A DNA stretch of 59,837 nucleotides from an uncultured Verrucomicrobiales bacterium (GTDB taxonomy: Bacteria; Verrucomicrobiota; Verrucomicrobiia; Verrucomicrobiales; Akkermansiaceae): positions 1 to 59,837 of the forward strand of contig CALFSW010000368.1 in assembly GCA_937916505.1 (NCBI GenBank), written 5' to 3'. Both the position numbers and the translations under genes were made by a program. Of the stretch, positions 35,413 to 43,246 are shown piece after piece (positions within the stretch are counted from its first letter, which is position 1; every line of letters begins with the position of its first letter). The notes beneath the pieces were generated by a model. That model made no database searches. It worked only from the letters and a program-made list of their open reading frames with translations, and had not been told where the DNA came from.

Positions 35413-36024
35413 ATGCCTGACCTTGAATTTGAAAACCGTTTCGCCGATCTCGGGATCGTCATCGGGGTTGATGAGGCCGGTCGGGGACCCTTGGCCGGTC
35501 CGGTTTCGGTTGGGGCGGCGATTCTGCCAGAGGGTTTTTCCCATCCGGTGATCAATGACTCAAAGAAGCTCACTGAAAAGAAGCGGGAGGCTTTGTATGA
35601 TGAACTTTGTGAAAATAAGGAAATTCAGTGGGCGGTGAGTCTCGTGGAAGCCGACGAGGTGGATGAAGTGAATGTCCTCCGGGCCACTCATCTGGGAATG
35701 GAGCGTGCCGTAAGGTCGCTGGGAGTGGATCCCGGGATGTGCTTGATCGATGGTTTAACCGTGCCCAATTTTCCATTCCCGCACGAGGCGATCGTAAAAG
35801 GCGATTCGAAGAGTCTTTCGATTGCGACGGCCAGTATTTTTGCCAAAGTGACCCGAGACCGGATCATGCGGGCGGCGGCGGTTCGTTATCCTGGTTACGG
35901 ATTTGAGAAACACAAAGGTTATGGCACGAAAGGACACCTCGCAGCGCTCCGGACTCTGGGTCCGTGTTCGATCCACCGTCGCTCGTTCCAGCCGGTTGCT
36001 CAACTCTCGCTCCCGCCTGAGTGA
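35413..36024 (+). CDS. rnhB: Ribonuclease HII
   Basis: This is 203 residues, the usual size for RNase HII, which cleaves RNA in RNA-DNA hybrids and removes misincorporated ribonucleotides. Motif I is 'VIGVDEAGRGPLAGPV' (Asp20, Glu21). 'INDSKKLTEKKREALY' follows, the third catalytic Asp lies in 'CLIDGLTVP', and the helix 'SIATASIFAKVTRDRIM' holds the fourth. 'YPGYGFEKHKGYGTKGHLAA' is the family's C-terminal signature. It is followed directly by the YraN-type gene, a common pairing (rnhB-yraN) in bacteria. Confidence 0.96.
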   Translation: MPDLEFENRFADLGIVIGVDEAGRGPLAGPVSVGAAILPEGFSHPVINDSKKLTEKKREALYDELCENKEIQWAVSLVEADEVDEVNVLRATHLGMERAVRSLGVDPGMCLIDGLTVPNFPFPHEAIVKGDSKSLSIATASIFAKVTRDRIMRAAAVRYPGYGFEKHKGYGTKGHLAALRTLGPCSIHRRSFQPVAQLSLPPE

Positions 36025-36025
36025 T

Positions 36026-36424
36026 TTGACTCCCCACCAGATTGGTGCGCTGGGGGAAAAGATCGCGGCGAAGTATCTCCAGTCACTGGGGTGGAAGCTC
36101 CTTTACCGGAACTTTCGCGCCCCCAAGGGCGGGGAGGTTGATCTCGTCATGAGGGGAGGGAACGGGCTGAAGCTCCTCGTGTTTGTCGAAGTGAAAACAA
36201 GGACGCGACGTGACTTTGGCCGCCCGATGCGAGCGGTCAATGCCGAGAAGAAAAATCTCATCATGCGAGGTGGTTTGGAGTGGCTTCGGCTTCTTGGCAA
36301 GGAAGTTGATGCGGAGACCAAACCGGATGTGAGACGTCAGATTTCGTGGCGATATGACGTGGTCGAGATCATCCTGACCGAGGGAGAAGTGCCCGATATC
36401 AATCTTGTGGAGCAGGCGTTTTAG
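36026..36424 (+). CDS. YraN/UPF0102 family putative endonuclease
   Basis: The conserved domain is complete: 'GALGEKIAAKYLQSLGWKLL', 'RNFRAPKGGEVDLVMR' (nuclease-like E-x-D), 'LLVFVEVKTRTRRDFGRP' (E-x-K) and the terminal 'WRYDVVEIIL'. It resembles Holliday-junction-resolvase-like nucleases but its role is unproven. The TTG at 36026, two bases after the rnhB stop, gives 132 residues, the usual length. TTG at 35996 and ATG at 35921 are alternatives that would overlap rnhB. Its 3' end overlaps the convergent arginase-like gene by 26 bases. Confidence 0.88.
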   Translation: MTPHQIGALGEKIAAKYLQSLGWKLLYRNFRAPKGGEVDLVMRGGNGLKLLVFVEVKTRTRRDFGRPMRAVNAEKKNLIMRGGLEWLRLLGKEVDAETKPDVRRQISWRYDVVEIILTEGEVPDINLVEQAF

Positions 36425-37232
36425 CGAGGGAGAGGATGATCTCACGTGCGATTTTGGCTGCGATGAGATTGGAAAAGCCAGTGTGGTCGCCGGAGGGTTC
36501 GAGTCCGACGAAATCACATGCTTTGATCGTGTTCCACGGAATGAGCGCCACGATTTTAGAAAACTCTTCCCAAGTCATGCCGCCCGGTTCGGGGTGAAAA
36601 ACGCCGGGAGCGGTGCAGGGATCCAGAACGCTGAGGTCGAGACTGAGATAAAGACCCTGCTCTCCGAGAGACGGGAGGTCTTCCGCGCTGATCTGTGTTT
36701 CGCCTCCGGCGATGAGGTCGAATTCTTCTTTTTTTCCGCTGCGGGTGCCGAAATTCTTAAGACGCGTGATGGGGAGTCGGTCGAGGGCCCGTTTCATGGA
36801 AGTGCGGGCATGCCACTTTTGACCTTCAAACTCGTCCAGCAGGTGGGCGCGGGCGCCCATTTGTATGACGGTGAGTTCAGGGTGTCGATCGGCGGTGGCC
36901 CGGATGGCGGAAGCGGTGTAGCGGGCGTCGCGGGCCAGGAAAACGGGGATTGCCGTGGTATTCATGATGGCGCGGCAGGCATCTCCAACGAGGCGGGCGT
37001 TTTCTTCGACCGTATCGGGGTGGAGTGTGAGGTTGCCGTAATCGGTATAAGTGAGCTCTTCCAAATCCGCATTGATTTGCGGAGAATAGGGGTCAAGCTG
37101 ATGGGCGGCTTTGCGGATCAGATCGGGGACTCCGGTGGTTCCAGGGATCCCCATCAGGGCGGGGACCTTGGCGTAGGTTTTTTCCGAAGCGCCTGGAAAT
37201 GGCACGGGAGCAGGGGTCACTTTCAGAGACAT
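36399..37232 (-). CDS. Arginase/agmatinase-fold protein lacking most metal ligands
   Basis: This is 277 residues from MSLKVTPAPVPFPG (the upstream extension to 37325 is AT-rich and non-family). The ureohydrolase scaffold is clear ('YTDYGNLTL', 'LYLSLDLSVLDPCTAPGVFH', 'PEPGGMTWEEF', 'DFVGLEPSGDHTGFSNLIAA'). The manganese motifs are degraded. GGDHS is replaced by ARDAR (100-104) and DAHxD by GARAH (126-130). In SxDxDxxDP the second Asp is Ser (SLDLSVLDP, 197-205). Of the six usual ligands only Asp199 clearly remains. It is probably not a hydrolase; a regulatory or structural paralogue, or an enzyme with changed chemistry, is more likely. It is divergent from the secretion operon. Confidence 0.78.
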   Translation of the reverse strand: MSLKVTPAPVPFPGASEKTYAKVPALMGIPGTTGVPDLIRKAAHQLDPYSPQINADLEELTYTDYGNLTLHPDTVEENARLVGDACRAIMNTTAIPVFLARDARYTASAIRATADRHPELTVIQMGARAHLLDEFEGQKWHARTSMKRALDRLPITRLKNFGTRSGKKEEFDLIAGGETQISAEDLPSLGEQGLYLSLDLSVLDPCTAPGVFHPEPGGMTWEEFSKIVALIPWNTIKACDFVGLEPSGDHTGFSNLIAAKIAREIILSLAKTPAPQD

Positions 37233-37376
37233 CGGGTTGTATTTTGGGGGGTTGGGCCGAAGGTGGAGAGGAAATAAGTCAAATCGGAAGGTTTTTTCGG
37301 TGATTTTTAGCAAAACAACGGACAACTTTCCATTCGATTAGCGTTTCTATCAATGTAGCTTCGACTCAACGGAATC

Positions 37377-37829
37377 ATGAAAATTCAATCCAAAGAAAAT
37401 AATCAGATCTCACCGCGCATGGCTCGCGGTTTCAGTCTCTTCGAAATGGTGATCGTCATGGGTATCATCGGCCTCATTTTGGGCGGTGCCATCTACAGCA
37501 TGGGTAAGATCAAAAACTCTGCGGCCATCGGGACGGCGGATCAGGACATGAAGAGTTTTGAATCCAACCTCGAGCAATATAAGAACATCGGAGGAATGTA
37601 TCCCTCAACGAGCCAGGGCCTTGAGGCTCTTTTGAAAAAGCCCTCCGATGCGCCTCGTCCCCGCCGCTGGACCCAGTCCCTCGACAAGGAAGATGCCCTA
37701 TTTGATCCATGGGACACCAAGTACAAGTATCAGTATCCCGGTTCCAAGGATCCGAGCCGTCCTGAAATTATTTCCGCCGGACCGGACAAGGCCTTTGGCT
37801 CGGACGACGACCAAAGCAACCAAGACTAG
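37377..37829 (+). CDS. gspG: Type II secretion major pseudopilin GspG-like
   Basis: This is 150 residues. The prepilin peptidase site and hydrophobic helix are 'ARG|FSLFEMVIVMGIIGLIL', with Glu at position +5. The C-terminal part has the GspG signature: 'YKNIGGMYPSTSQGLEAL' and 'DPWDTKYKYQYPG', ending with a calcium-site-like 'SAGPDKAFGSDDD'. It would form the pseudopilus shaft of a type II secretion-like system. It is the first gene of a nine-gene operon that runs to the secretin at 45631. No SD is visible before the ATG. Confidence 0.93.
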   Translation: MKIQSKENNQISPRMARGFSLFEMVIVMGIIGLILGGAIYSMGKIKNSAAIGTADQDMKSFESNLEQYKNIGGMYPSTSQGLEALLKKPSDAPRPRRWTQSLDKEDALFDPWDTKYKYQYPGSKDPSRPEIISAGPDKAFGSDDDQSNQD

Positions 37830-37850
37830 GAATCCTTCTCTTTTTCTTCG

Positions 37851-38441
37851 ATGCACCGCCCTTTATCACAAAAATCAATCGTTGGGATCCGCGCAGGGTT
37901 CACTCTGATTGAGTTGATTTTTGTGATGGGGATCACGGTGATCGTCTTCGGAGCGGCGGCCTACATGATTTCCACTCCGAAGATTGAGAAGAAAATTCGC
38001 GAAAATCACAGTGGGATTGAGGACCTGGCACTTCAGGCCCGGGCGATGTCCTACAGCTATCAACAGCCATTTGTGGTGGAGTTGAGGGAAGGGGAGGCCC
38101 GCTTGATGCCTCTTGCCAGGCCGGAGGACAGGCTTGCGGGAGAACTTTCGGAGAACATGGGAACTCCGGCTTCATTGACTCCCCTGGACAGTATGTCGTG
38201 GCCACGCGTTTTCCAGATCGACGGGGAATACGAGATGTGGGTGAAGCGATGGAACAGCAATGATTTCAAGGTGGTTCGCGATGATACGGTGGAAACCTGG
38301 ATTCATCAGCCCAATAGTCCCTGCGAACCGCTTTCCATTCAGCTCATCTCGCTCGATGGACAGGCGATGCTCTCTCGGGAATTTCACCCACTGACCGCCA
38401 AGGCGGAAGACCTTGAAATGGCCATCGGCAATCAGGAATGA
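37851..38441 (+). CDS. gspH: Pseudopilin, GspH-like
   Basis: This is 196 residues with the cleavage/methylation site 'RAG|FTLIELIFVMGITVIVFG' near the N-terminus, preceded by a short leader (MHRPLSQKSIVGI). The globular part is a beta-rich minor pseudopilin domain with no further family signature; 'ALQARAMSYSYQQPFVVELR' resembles the GspH region where a strand pair follows the helix. Assigned by position after gspG and by size. Its stop overlaps the start of the next gene (ATGA). Confidence 0.8.
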   Translation: MHRPLSQKSIVGIRAGFTLIELIFVMGITVIVFGAAAYMISTPKIEKKIRENHSGIEDLALQARAMSYSYQQPFVVELREGEARLMPLARPEDRLAGELSENMGTPASLTPLDSMSWPRVFQIDGEYEMWVKRWNSNDFKVVRDDTVETWIHQPNSPCEPLSIQLISLDGQAMLSREFHPLTAKAEDLEMAIGNQE

Positions 38442-38848
38442 AAATTGAGTCGTCATCACGCCGTGGCAACGGTTTTATGTTGATGGAAGTGGTTTTGGCC
38501 CTTTTCATCTTTGCGATCGTGGCAACTTCATTCACGAGGGCACTGAGTTCGCTTTGGCGCACCACCACCTTTGTGAAGGAGGAGTTGGTGATCACCCAGA
38601 TTATGGACAGCGCGCTCCACGAAGCTCTCTATCTTCAGCAACTCGAGGAGGGCACGACTGAAGTTTACATCGAGGAGCGCGACGTCAACGTAGAGACTTT
38701 GGTGGTTCCTTTGGAATTGGAAAATGAGGAAGGCACCCTCCTTCAGCAAATGTGGCAGGTCACCGTGATCGCACGCTACGAACAAGACGGCATTGACGAA
38801 GAACGTAGTGCGCGCGGTTGGCGCTACCTTCCCCTTTATCGACCATGA
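38438..38848 (+). CDS. gspI: Pseudopilin, GspI-like
   Basis: This is 136 residues with an N-terminal type IV pilin-like helix 'GNG|FMLMEVVLALFIFAIVA'. It is short, as expected for the minor pseudopilin GspI, which nucleates the pseudopilus tip with GspJ and GspK. The remainder is a small mixed domain ('VYIEERDVNVETLVVPLELE'). Start and stop both overlap neighbours through ATGA junctions, indicating translational coupling in the operon. Confidence 0.8.
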   Translation: MKIESSSRRGNGFMLMEVVLALFIFAIVATSFTRALSSLWRTTTFVKEELVITQIMDSALHEALYLQQLEEGTTEVYIEERDVNVETLVVPLELENEEGTLLQQMWQVTVIARYEQDGIDEERSARGWRYLPLYRP

Positions 38849-39774
38849 AGCAGACCGAACCGCCGAATTGCAGTTTGACGAAGGGCTTCACGCTCTTCGA
38901 GCTGGTTCTTGCGCTTGGAATCGCCGGAATGGTCCTGACCTCGATTTTCAAAATCGCAGACGGAGCTGTGCGATCAACCTCGACCATGGTGGATATGCAG
39001 AACGAGGACATCTCGCGGGATGCCTTTTTTTCCTTTCTTCGCAATCACTTCGACAGTCTTCCCGGAAATGCGGTTTTGAATCTGGTGAGCACCAGCAGTT
39101 CGGAACCCTTCCTTTCCGAAATGACCTTTCAAAATACCCCGGTTTCCTTCAACTGGGGCGGGGTGCCGATTGCGGCCGAAGCGACCCGTCTCATCACGGT
39201 TCCCACTGTGACCAATGGCGTGGATATCGTGCTGGAATACTTTGACGATCCCATTCTCGATAGTGACGAAGGTCCGGCCGAGAGGGGTATCGAACCCATT
39301 GCCTCCATTATACTTTTGCGGGATGTCCGCCTTTTTGAATGGAGCGTTCTCGACGGGCGGGAATACAACTCAACCGAGCGTGACGAGTGGCCCTACGAAT
39401 GGGAGCAAAACAACCGTCGTCCGACTTATGTGGAATTGAAGGTGAGGTTTGAGAATGGTGACCGGGAAATTAAGCGTCTCTTTTGGATTCCCACCAAACA
39501 AAACCCCCGCACATCGATGAGCGCTTTGCAGAATTCGGCCCGGAATTCCCGGCAAGGCGCGGGAGGGGGCCGTCCTCCTGGTGGAGGCGGTCAAGGTCGC
39601 CCGGGTCGGCCACCGGAAGGTGGTGGCGGTGCCAGACCCGGAGGTCCGGGTGGCGGACGTCCCGGAGGAGCAGGAGGAGCCGGAGGAGCGGGCGGTGGAC
39701 GTCCGGGAGGAGGTGCGGCCGGTGGCCGCCCTTCCGGAGGAACCGGTGGTGGAAGAGGAGCCCCCCCAAGATGA
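38845..39774 (+). CDS. gspJ: Pseudopilin GspJ-like with long Gly/Arg/Pro-rich tail
   Basis: The start at 38845 overlaps the gspI stop (ATGA); an ATG nine codons upstream is less likely. The leader is cut at 'TKG|FTLFELVLALGIAGMVL', followed by the globular region ('DISRDAFFSFLRNHFDSLPG', 'LRDVRLFEWSVLDGREYN', 'YVELKVRFENGDREIKRLFW') typical of GspJ. About the last 72 of 309 residues (from 39558) are almost only Gly, Arg, Pro and Ala in GGGRPGG-like repeats. Such a tail is not part of standard GspJ. It is discussed as a finding. Confidence 0.82.
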   Translation: MKQTEPPNCSLTKGFTLFELVLALGIAGMVLTSIFKIADGAVRSTSTMVDMQNEDISRDAFFSFLRNHFDSLPGNAVLNLVSTSSSEPFLSEMTFQNTPVSFNWGGVPIAAEATRLITVPTVTNGVDIVLEYFDDPILDSDEGPAERGIEPIASIILLRDVRLFEWSVLDGREYNSTERDEWPYEWEQNNRRPTYVELKVRFENGDREIKRLFWIPTKQNPRTSMSALQNSARNSRQGAGGGRPPGGGGQGRPGRPPEGGGGARPGGPGGGRPGGAGGAGGAGGGRPGGGAAGGRPSGGTGGGRGAPPR

Positions 39775-40700
39775 TGAGAATTTCAAACAATCCTTCCCTG
39801 AAGCGTGGTGCGACCCTCATTGCGGTCTTCTGGATCATGGCGGTGATGGGGCTTGCCCTGGTGGCCACGGTGAAGATTTCGCGCTACCAATCAGAAGTGG
39901 CCGGCTCTCAAATCAATGGGATTGAGGCCAGGCAGTATGCCGAAATGGGGATCAATCTCGCGGCCAATCCTGCCGTGGAAGAGTGGGATCCGATTTTACG
40001 GCAGAACTTCGAAAATGGTGCGGGATTTGAGGCCAAGATCCTTTCCGAAGGAGGGCGTTTTAACATCAATTTCATCCTTTTTCAGGAGGACAAAAAGCTC
40101 CTGCGGGACATTTTTCAGAAGTGGGGAATCGATTTTGATGTCGCCTCCGAGATTGCGGATGCCTTGGTTGATTGGATTGACAGTGATGATGATGTTAACT
40201 TGAACGGAGCTGAATTTGATTACTACGAGGGACAGGGTTTCTATAACCGGCCTTTTAACCGACCCTTCTATGGTCTTGATGAAATGCGTCTTGTGCGGGG
40301 GATGAATTTGGTCGAATCAGCCAATCCACGGTGGCGTGATTGGTTCACCGTTTGGAGCAGCGGGGGGCTTGATGTGCAGGAGGCTCCAGCTGAGTTTATC
40401 GCGATGGCGACCGAAAGCAATATCGAGGAAACGATCGGGATCGTGGAGATTGTCGATGGCGCTGATGCGATTCGAAATACCGAGGACGATCAGCCTCTAT
40501 CAGCTGATCAAGTGATCACGAATTTGGGGATTGATGACCCGACCGGAGTCATCCGTGGGCGACTTAATTCAGGAGATCAGGTAAATCGTATCGAAAGCGT
40601 TGGCTTTGCGGGTTCAGTTCGGCGTAAGGTCGTCCTCATCATTAGCAACCGATCGCGAAACCCATCGATTTTAGACCGTAAAGAAGTAGTGATTCAATGA
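39771..40700 (+). CDS. gspK: Minor pseudopilin GspK-like
   Basis: ATGATG at 39771 overlaps the gspJ stop; the open frame further upstream is the antiphase shadow of the Gly-rich tail. This gives 309 residues. The N-terminal helix 'RGATLIAVFWIMAVMGLALV' is a GspK-type signal without the Glu at +5, as is characteristic of GspK. The large insertion domain has 'DALVDWIDSDDDVNLNGAEF', a typical GspK calcium-binding segment, and 'YNRPFNRPFYGLDEMRLVRG', matching the helix-hairpin-helix-like region of the family ('LDELRLVRGM'). It would sit at the pseudopilus tip. Confidence 0.88.
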   Translation: MMRISNNPSLKRGATLIAVFWIMAVMGLALVATVKISRYQSEVAGSQINGIEARQYAEMGINLAANPAVEEWDPILRQNFENGAGFEAKILSEGGRFNINFILFQEDKKLLRDIFQKWGIDFDVASEIADALVDWIDSDDDVNLNGAEFDYYEGQGFYNRPFNRPFYGLDEMRLVRGMNLVESANPRWRDWFTVWSSGGLDVQEAPAEFIAMATESNIEETIGIVEIVDGADAIRNTEDDQPLSADQVITNLGIDDPTGVIRGRLNSGDQVNRIESVGFAGSVRRKVVLIISNRSRNPSILDRKEVVIQ

Positions 40701-41998
40701 GTGGCAAAAAAGGAGATCTTAATTTATTAATCCCCGGAGCCGATGGCTGGGAGATTTGGACCGGCTCGAATGCGGGCGGCTATCAACTGCATTCGGCGAC
40801 CGGGCATCTGCTCGCGCTTGATGTCACCGGGTATCCTTCCGGCCCGATCGGGATGGCCATCCCGGTGAGGCAGGTATCGGCCGTGCCCTTTCGGGCCCAG
40901 ACGGATGACCTGGCTTTGCTGGGTGATCTCGCCGCCATGCAGTTGGAGAAAAACGGGACGAGACCCGCTCTTGACGGGGGGCAACTGACCGATCATTTCG
41001 TCTTTGGAACATCTCCGGAGGAGACTCATCTGACGGCGGTGGTCATGAATCCTCCCTCCGAAGGGCAGCTGCCCAGAAAGAGTCCCGAAGCATTTGATAT
41101 TTCTCCGCGCTGTCTCCCGCTCACCGCCGGAAAAGTGTTGGTGTGGCGCGAACTGGGACGTTGGATTTTCGGAATTGGAAAGCCTGGCCAGGCCCTCTAC
41201 TTCCAGTGTCTGTCCGGTGATCGTCTCGACGACCGGGCCGGAAACGAGGTTCGTCTTGCCTTGACCCAGTTTCAGATCCAGGGGCTCTTGAAAGAGGCGC
41301 CTGATTCTGTCATTGTCTGGAGACATGATTCGGCGACAGATGCCCGTCCCGAAGAAATCGAGTCTTTTGCCCGCGGTATTGGTTTGCCCGTCAATACCAC
41401 GCAGAGACCTTCTCCCACCTGGCCCTCTCCTCCAAGTCGCCTGCTCCCGGCCGATGTTCGCGCCGAACGACTGGCCAAGAAGGGAGAGCGTAACCGCTAT
41501 ATCCTCATCGCGGCCCTTGTCGTCGCCTATCTTGGTCTTGCGGCTTATCTCTATCTCGATTTACAAAAGGCCGAGAAGGCGGCCACCCTCGCCAAGAGGG
41601 ATGCCAGTGGAATCTCGGAGGAGGCGGAATTCCTGCTTGCGCATCAGTCGAAGTGGGACGAGTTACGTCCCGTGGTTGAAGAGGAATTTCATCCCTTTGA
41701 AGTTCTCTTGAATGCTTACCGGGCCCTTCCAAACACCAGCACCGAACGCTTTATTCGTCTCACCAAGGTCAGTCTTTCAAATCAGTATCGCGAGATTGAC
41801 AGTGAGTTGCGGGTCGTAAGGGAAGTGATTTTGGAAGGGAATGCCGACCAGGAAGATCAGCAAAAAATCCCCGCCTTTGCAGGGAATTTACGGGCCAGCC
41901 AGGAGTTGGAGCCCTTTCGATGGGTAATTCCGCCAGAAACGATAGACAAAAGAAGCGGCAAACTGACTTTTAACTTCACAGGCAACGCAACCGACTAG
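40697..41998 (+). CDS. gspL: GspL-like inner-membrane platform protein
   Basis: This is 433 residues with one transmembrane helix (about 268-288, 'YILIAALVVAYLGLAAYLYL'). The cytoplasmic part before it has the actin-like character of GspL/PilM-type proteins ('WRELGRWIFGIGKPGQALYF'). The periplasmic part after it is a ferredoxin-like domain preceded by a short helix ('AFAGNLRASQELEPFRW' near the end). Overall sequence similarity is low, so the call depends on topology and on position between gspK and a gspM-like gene. GspL normally recruits the secretion ATPase GspE, which is not encoded in this window. Confidence 0.75.
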   Translation: MSGKKGDLNLLIPGADGWEIWTGSNAGGYQLHSATGHLLALDVTGYPSGPIGMAIPVRQVSAVPFRAQTDDLALLGDLAAMQLEKNGTRPALDGGQLTDHFVFGTSPEETHLTAVVMNPPSEGQLPRKSPEAFDISPRCLPLTAGKVLVWRELGRWIFGIGKPGQALYFQCLSGDRLDDRAGNEVRLALTQFQIQGLLKEAPDSVIVWRHDSATDARPEEIESFARGIGLPVNTTQRPSPTWPSPPSRLLPADVRAERLAKKGERNRYILIAALVVAYLGLAAYLYLDLQKAEKAATLAKRDASGISEEAEFLLAHQSKWDELRPVVEEEFHPFEVLLNAYRALPNTSTERFIRLTKVSLSNQYREIDSELRVVREVILEGNADQEDQQKIPAFAGNLRASQELEPFRWVIPPETIDKRSGKLTFNFTGNATD

Positions 41999-42004
41999 CC
42001 CAAC

Positions 42005-42535
42005 ATGACTCCACGCGAAAAAAATCTCCTTATCTTTCTGGGTGTTGCATTCTTCATCATCCTGAATTTTGTGGGCTTCAATACCTTCTATGCTCCTGCG
42101 GTTCAGAAGGCCGAGAGCGAGAAACGCATCGCCGAGGACAAGCTCCGCCTAGCCGAAGCGGTGGTGGCTCAAGGGGATGAATTCGAACCCGAAATTCAGT
42201 GGCTCGAAAATTCCGGAACCGCTGTCACCACGCCGACTGATGCTCAATCCAAGCTTCAGGCCCTTCTTCGGAAACAAGCCAGCGCTCGTAATCTTGACAT
42301 TCGTGATTCGCGAATTCTGCCCTATCAACCGGGAGAGCACTTCGACCGGGTCCGTGTGCTCTTCAAGGTGACCGGGATGGAGCGCGATGTCTTTTCCTGG
42401 CTGACCAGCATCCATCAGGTCAGCCAGCGCCAAGTGGTCACCAAAATGGAACTAAAGCCACAAACCAACGACCTCACCCGCATTGAAGTGGAGATTGAAG
42501 TCGAAAAATGGATCATCACCCCCGACGAAGTCTAA
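42005..42535 (+). CDS. gspM: GspM/PilO-like inner-membrane protein
   Basis: This 176-residue bitopic protein has an N-terminal transmembrane helix ('NLLIFLGVAFFIILNFVGFN'), a coiled-coil stretch ('AVQKAESEKRIAEDKLRLAE') and a C-terminal ferredoxin-like domain ('FDRVRVLFKVTGMERDVFSW', 'LKPQTNDLTRIEVEIEVEKW'). This is the architecture of GspM and PilO, which pair with GspL/PilN. It begins 6 bases after gspL. Confidence 0.8.
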   Translation: MTPREKNLLIFLGVAFFIILNFVGFNTFYAPAVQKAESEKRIAEDKLRLAEAVVAQGDEFEPEIQWLENSGTAVTTPTDAQSKLQALLRKQASARNLDIRDSRILPYQPGEHFDRVRVLFKVTGMERDVFSWLTSIHQVSQRQVVTKMELKPQTNDLTRIEVEIEVEKWIITPDEV

Positions 42536-42554
42536 ACGACGACCCCATCGAATT

Positions 42555-43217
42555 ATGAAACTTCTTACTCTCTTTCTCTTCACCGCCCTCACCAGTGATC
42601 TGCTCCTTGCCGCCCCTCCCGAGGCCTTCCGGGCAGATCGTTACAAGGATCTTTATCTGAGATCAGCATTCACGGATCCTCCGGAAAAAATTATTGAAGA
42701 CGAAATCCCCAGTGATCTTCCCGACTGGGTCCTCACCGGCATCACCAAATATGTCGACAAGGTCGAAGTTAATGTGATGAACATGAAGGATCGCTCCCGG
42801 GTCACCATCCCGAGTAAGGAGGCAACGGAGCTTGGGTTTTCCATTCTAGACGTCCAGCAGGACCGAAACTACTTCGAGCATTCCGTGGTGATGCTGAAGA
42901 AAGGAGAGGCCGAGGGCGAAGTTCGCTTCGATAAGAAATTTCTGGTTCTCAAGAAAGTCGCCGGGCCAACCATCACCAAAGGAAAGCCCCCAACCGGCGC
43001 CCAATCCAAGACCGGGAGCACGGCCAAGGGCGGGCCGACTCCTCCAACTCCTCCGGGGGTTCGAACCAATGGGAGCACCGGTGCCAGGGGCACTCCGCCG
43101 AAGCCCGGTGCGGTTCCCAAGCCGGGTGCCACCGCTCCAACAACGACCAGCAGTAAGTCAGCTCCCTCAAACACGAAATCCAAGCGGACCCGCTACGTGC
43201 CACGTCCTAAGAAATAA
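42555..43217 (+). CDS. Periplasmic GspC/PilP-like linker protein
   Basis: This is 220 residues from ATG at 42555 (MKLLTLFLFTALTSDLLLAA), with a signal peptide rather than a transmembrane anchor. Residues about 20-140 form a small beta domain ('VLTGITKYVDKVEVNVMNMK', 'VTIPSKEATELGFSILDVQQ') of the kind seen in the homology region of GspC and in PilP, which connects the inner-membrane platform with the secretin. The C-terminal 75 residues are a Pro/Gly/Thr/Lys-rich disordered tail. Assigned mostly from position between gspM and gspD. Confidence 0.62.
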   Translation: MKLLTLFLFTALTSDLLLAAPPEAFRADRYKDLYLRSAFTDPPEKIIEDEIPSDLPDWVLTGITKYVDKVEVNVMNMKDRSRVTIPSKEATELGFSILDVQQDRNYFEHSVVMLKKGEAEGEVRFDKKFLVLKKVAGPTITKGKPPTGAQSKTGSTAKGGPTPPTPPGVRTNGSTGARGTPPKPGAVPKPGATAPTTTSSKSAPSNTKSKRTRYVPRPKK

Positions 43218-43246
43218 CTCTCTCTCTTTTTTCCATTCAACTTATC

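Noticed and set aside
39483-39770. Upstream extension of the gspK frame
   Set aside because: It is an Arg/Ser/Gly-rich shadow of the gspJ tail. The ATG at 39771 overlaps the gspJ stop and is followed directly by the GspK signal helix.
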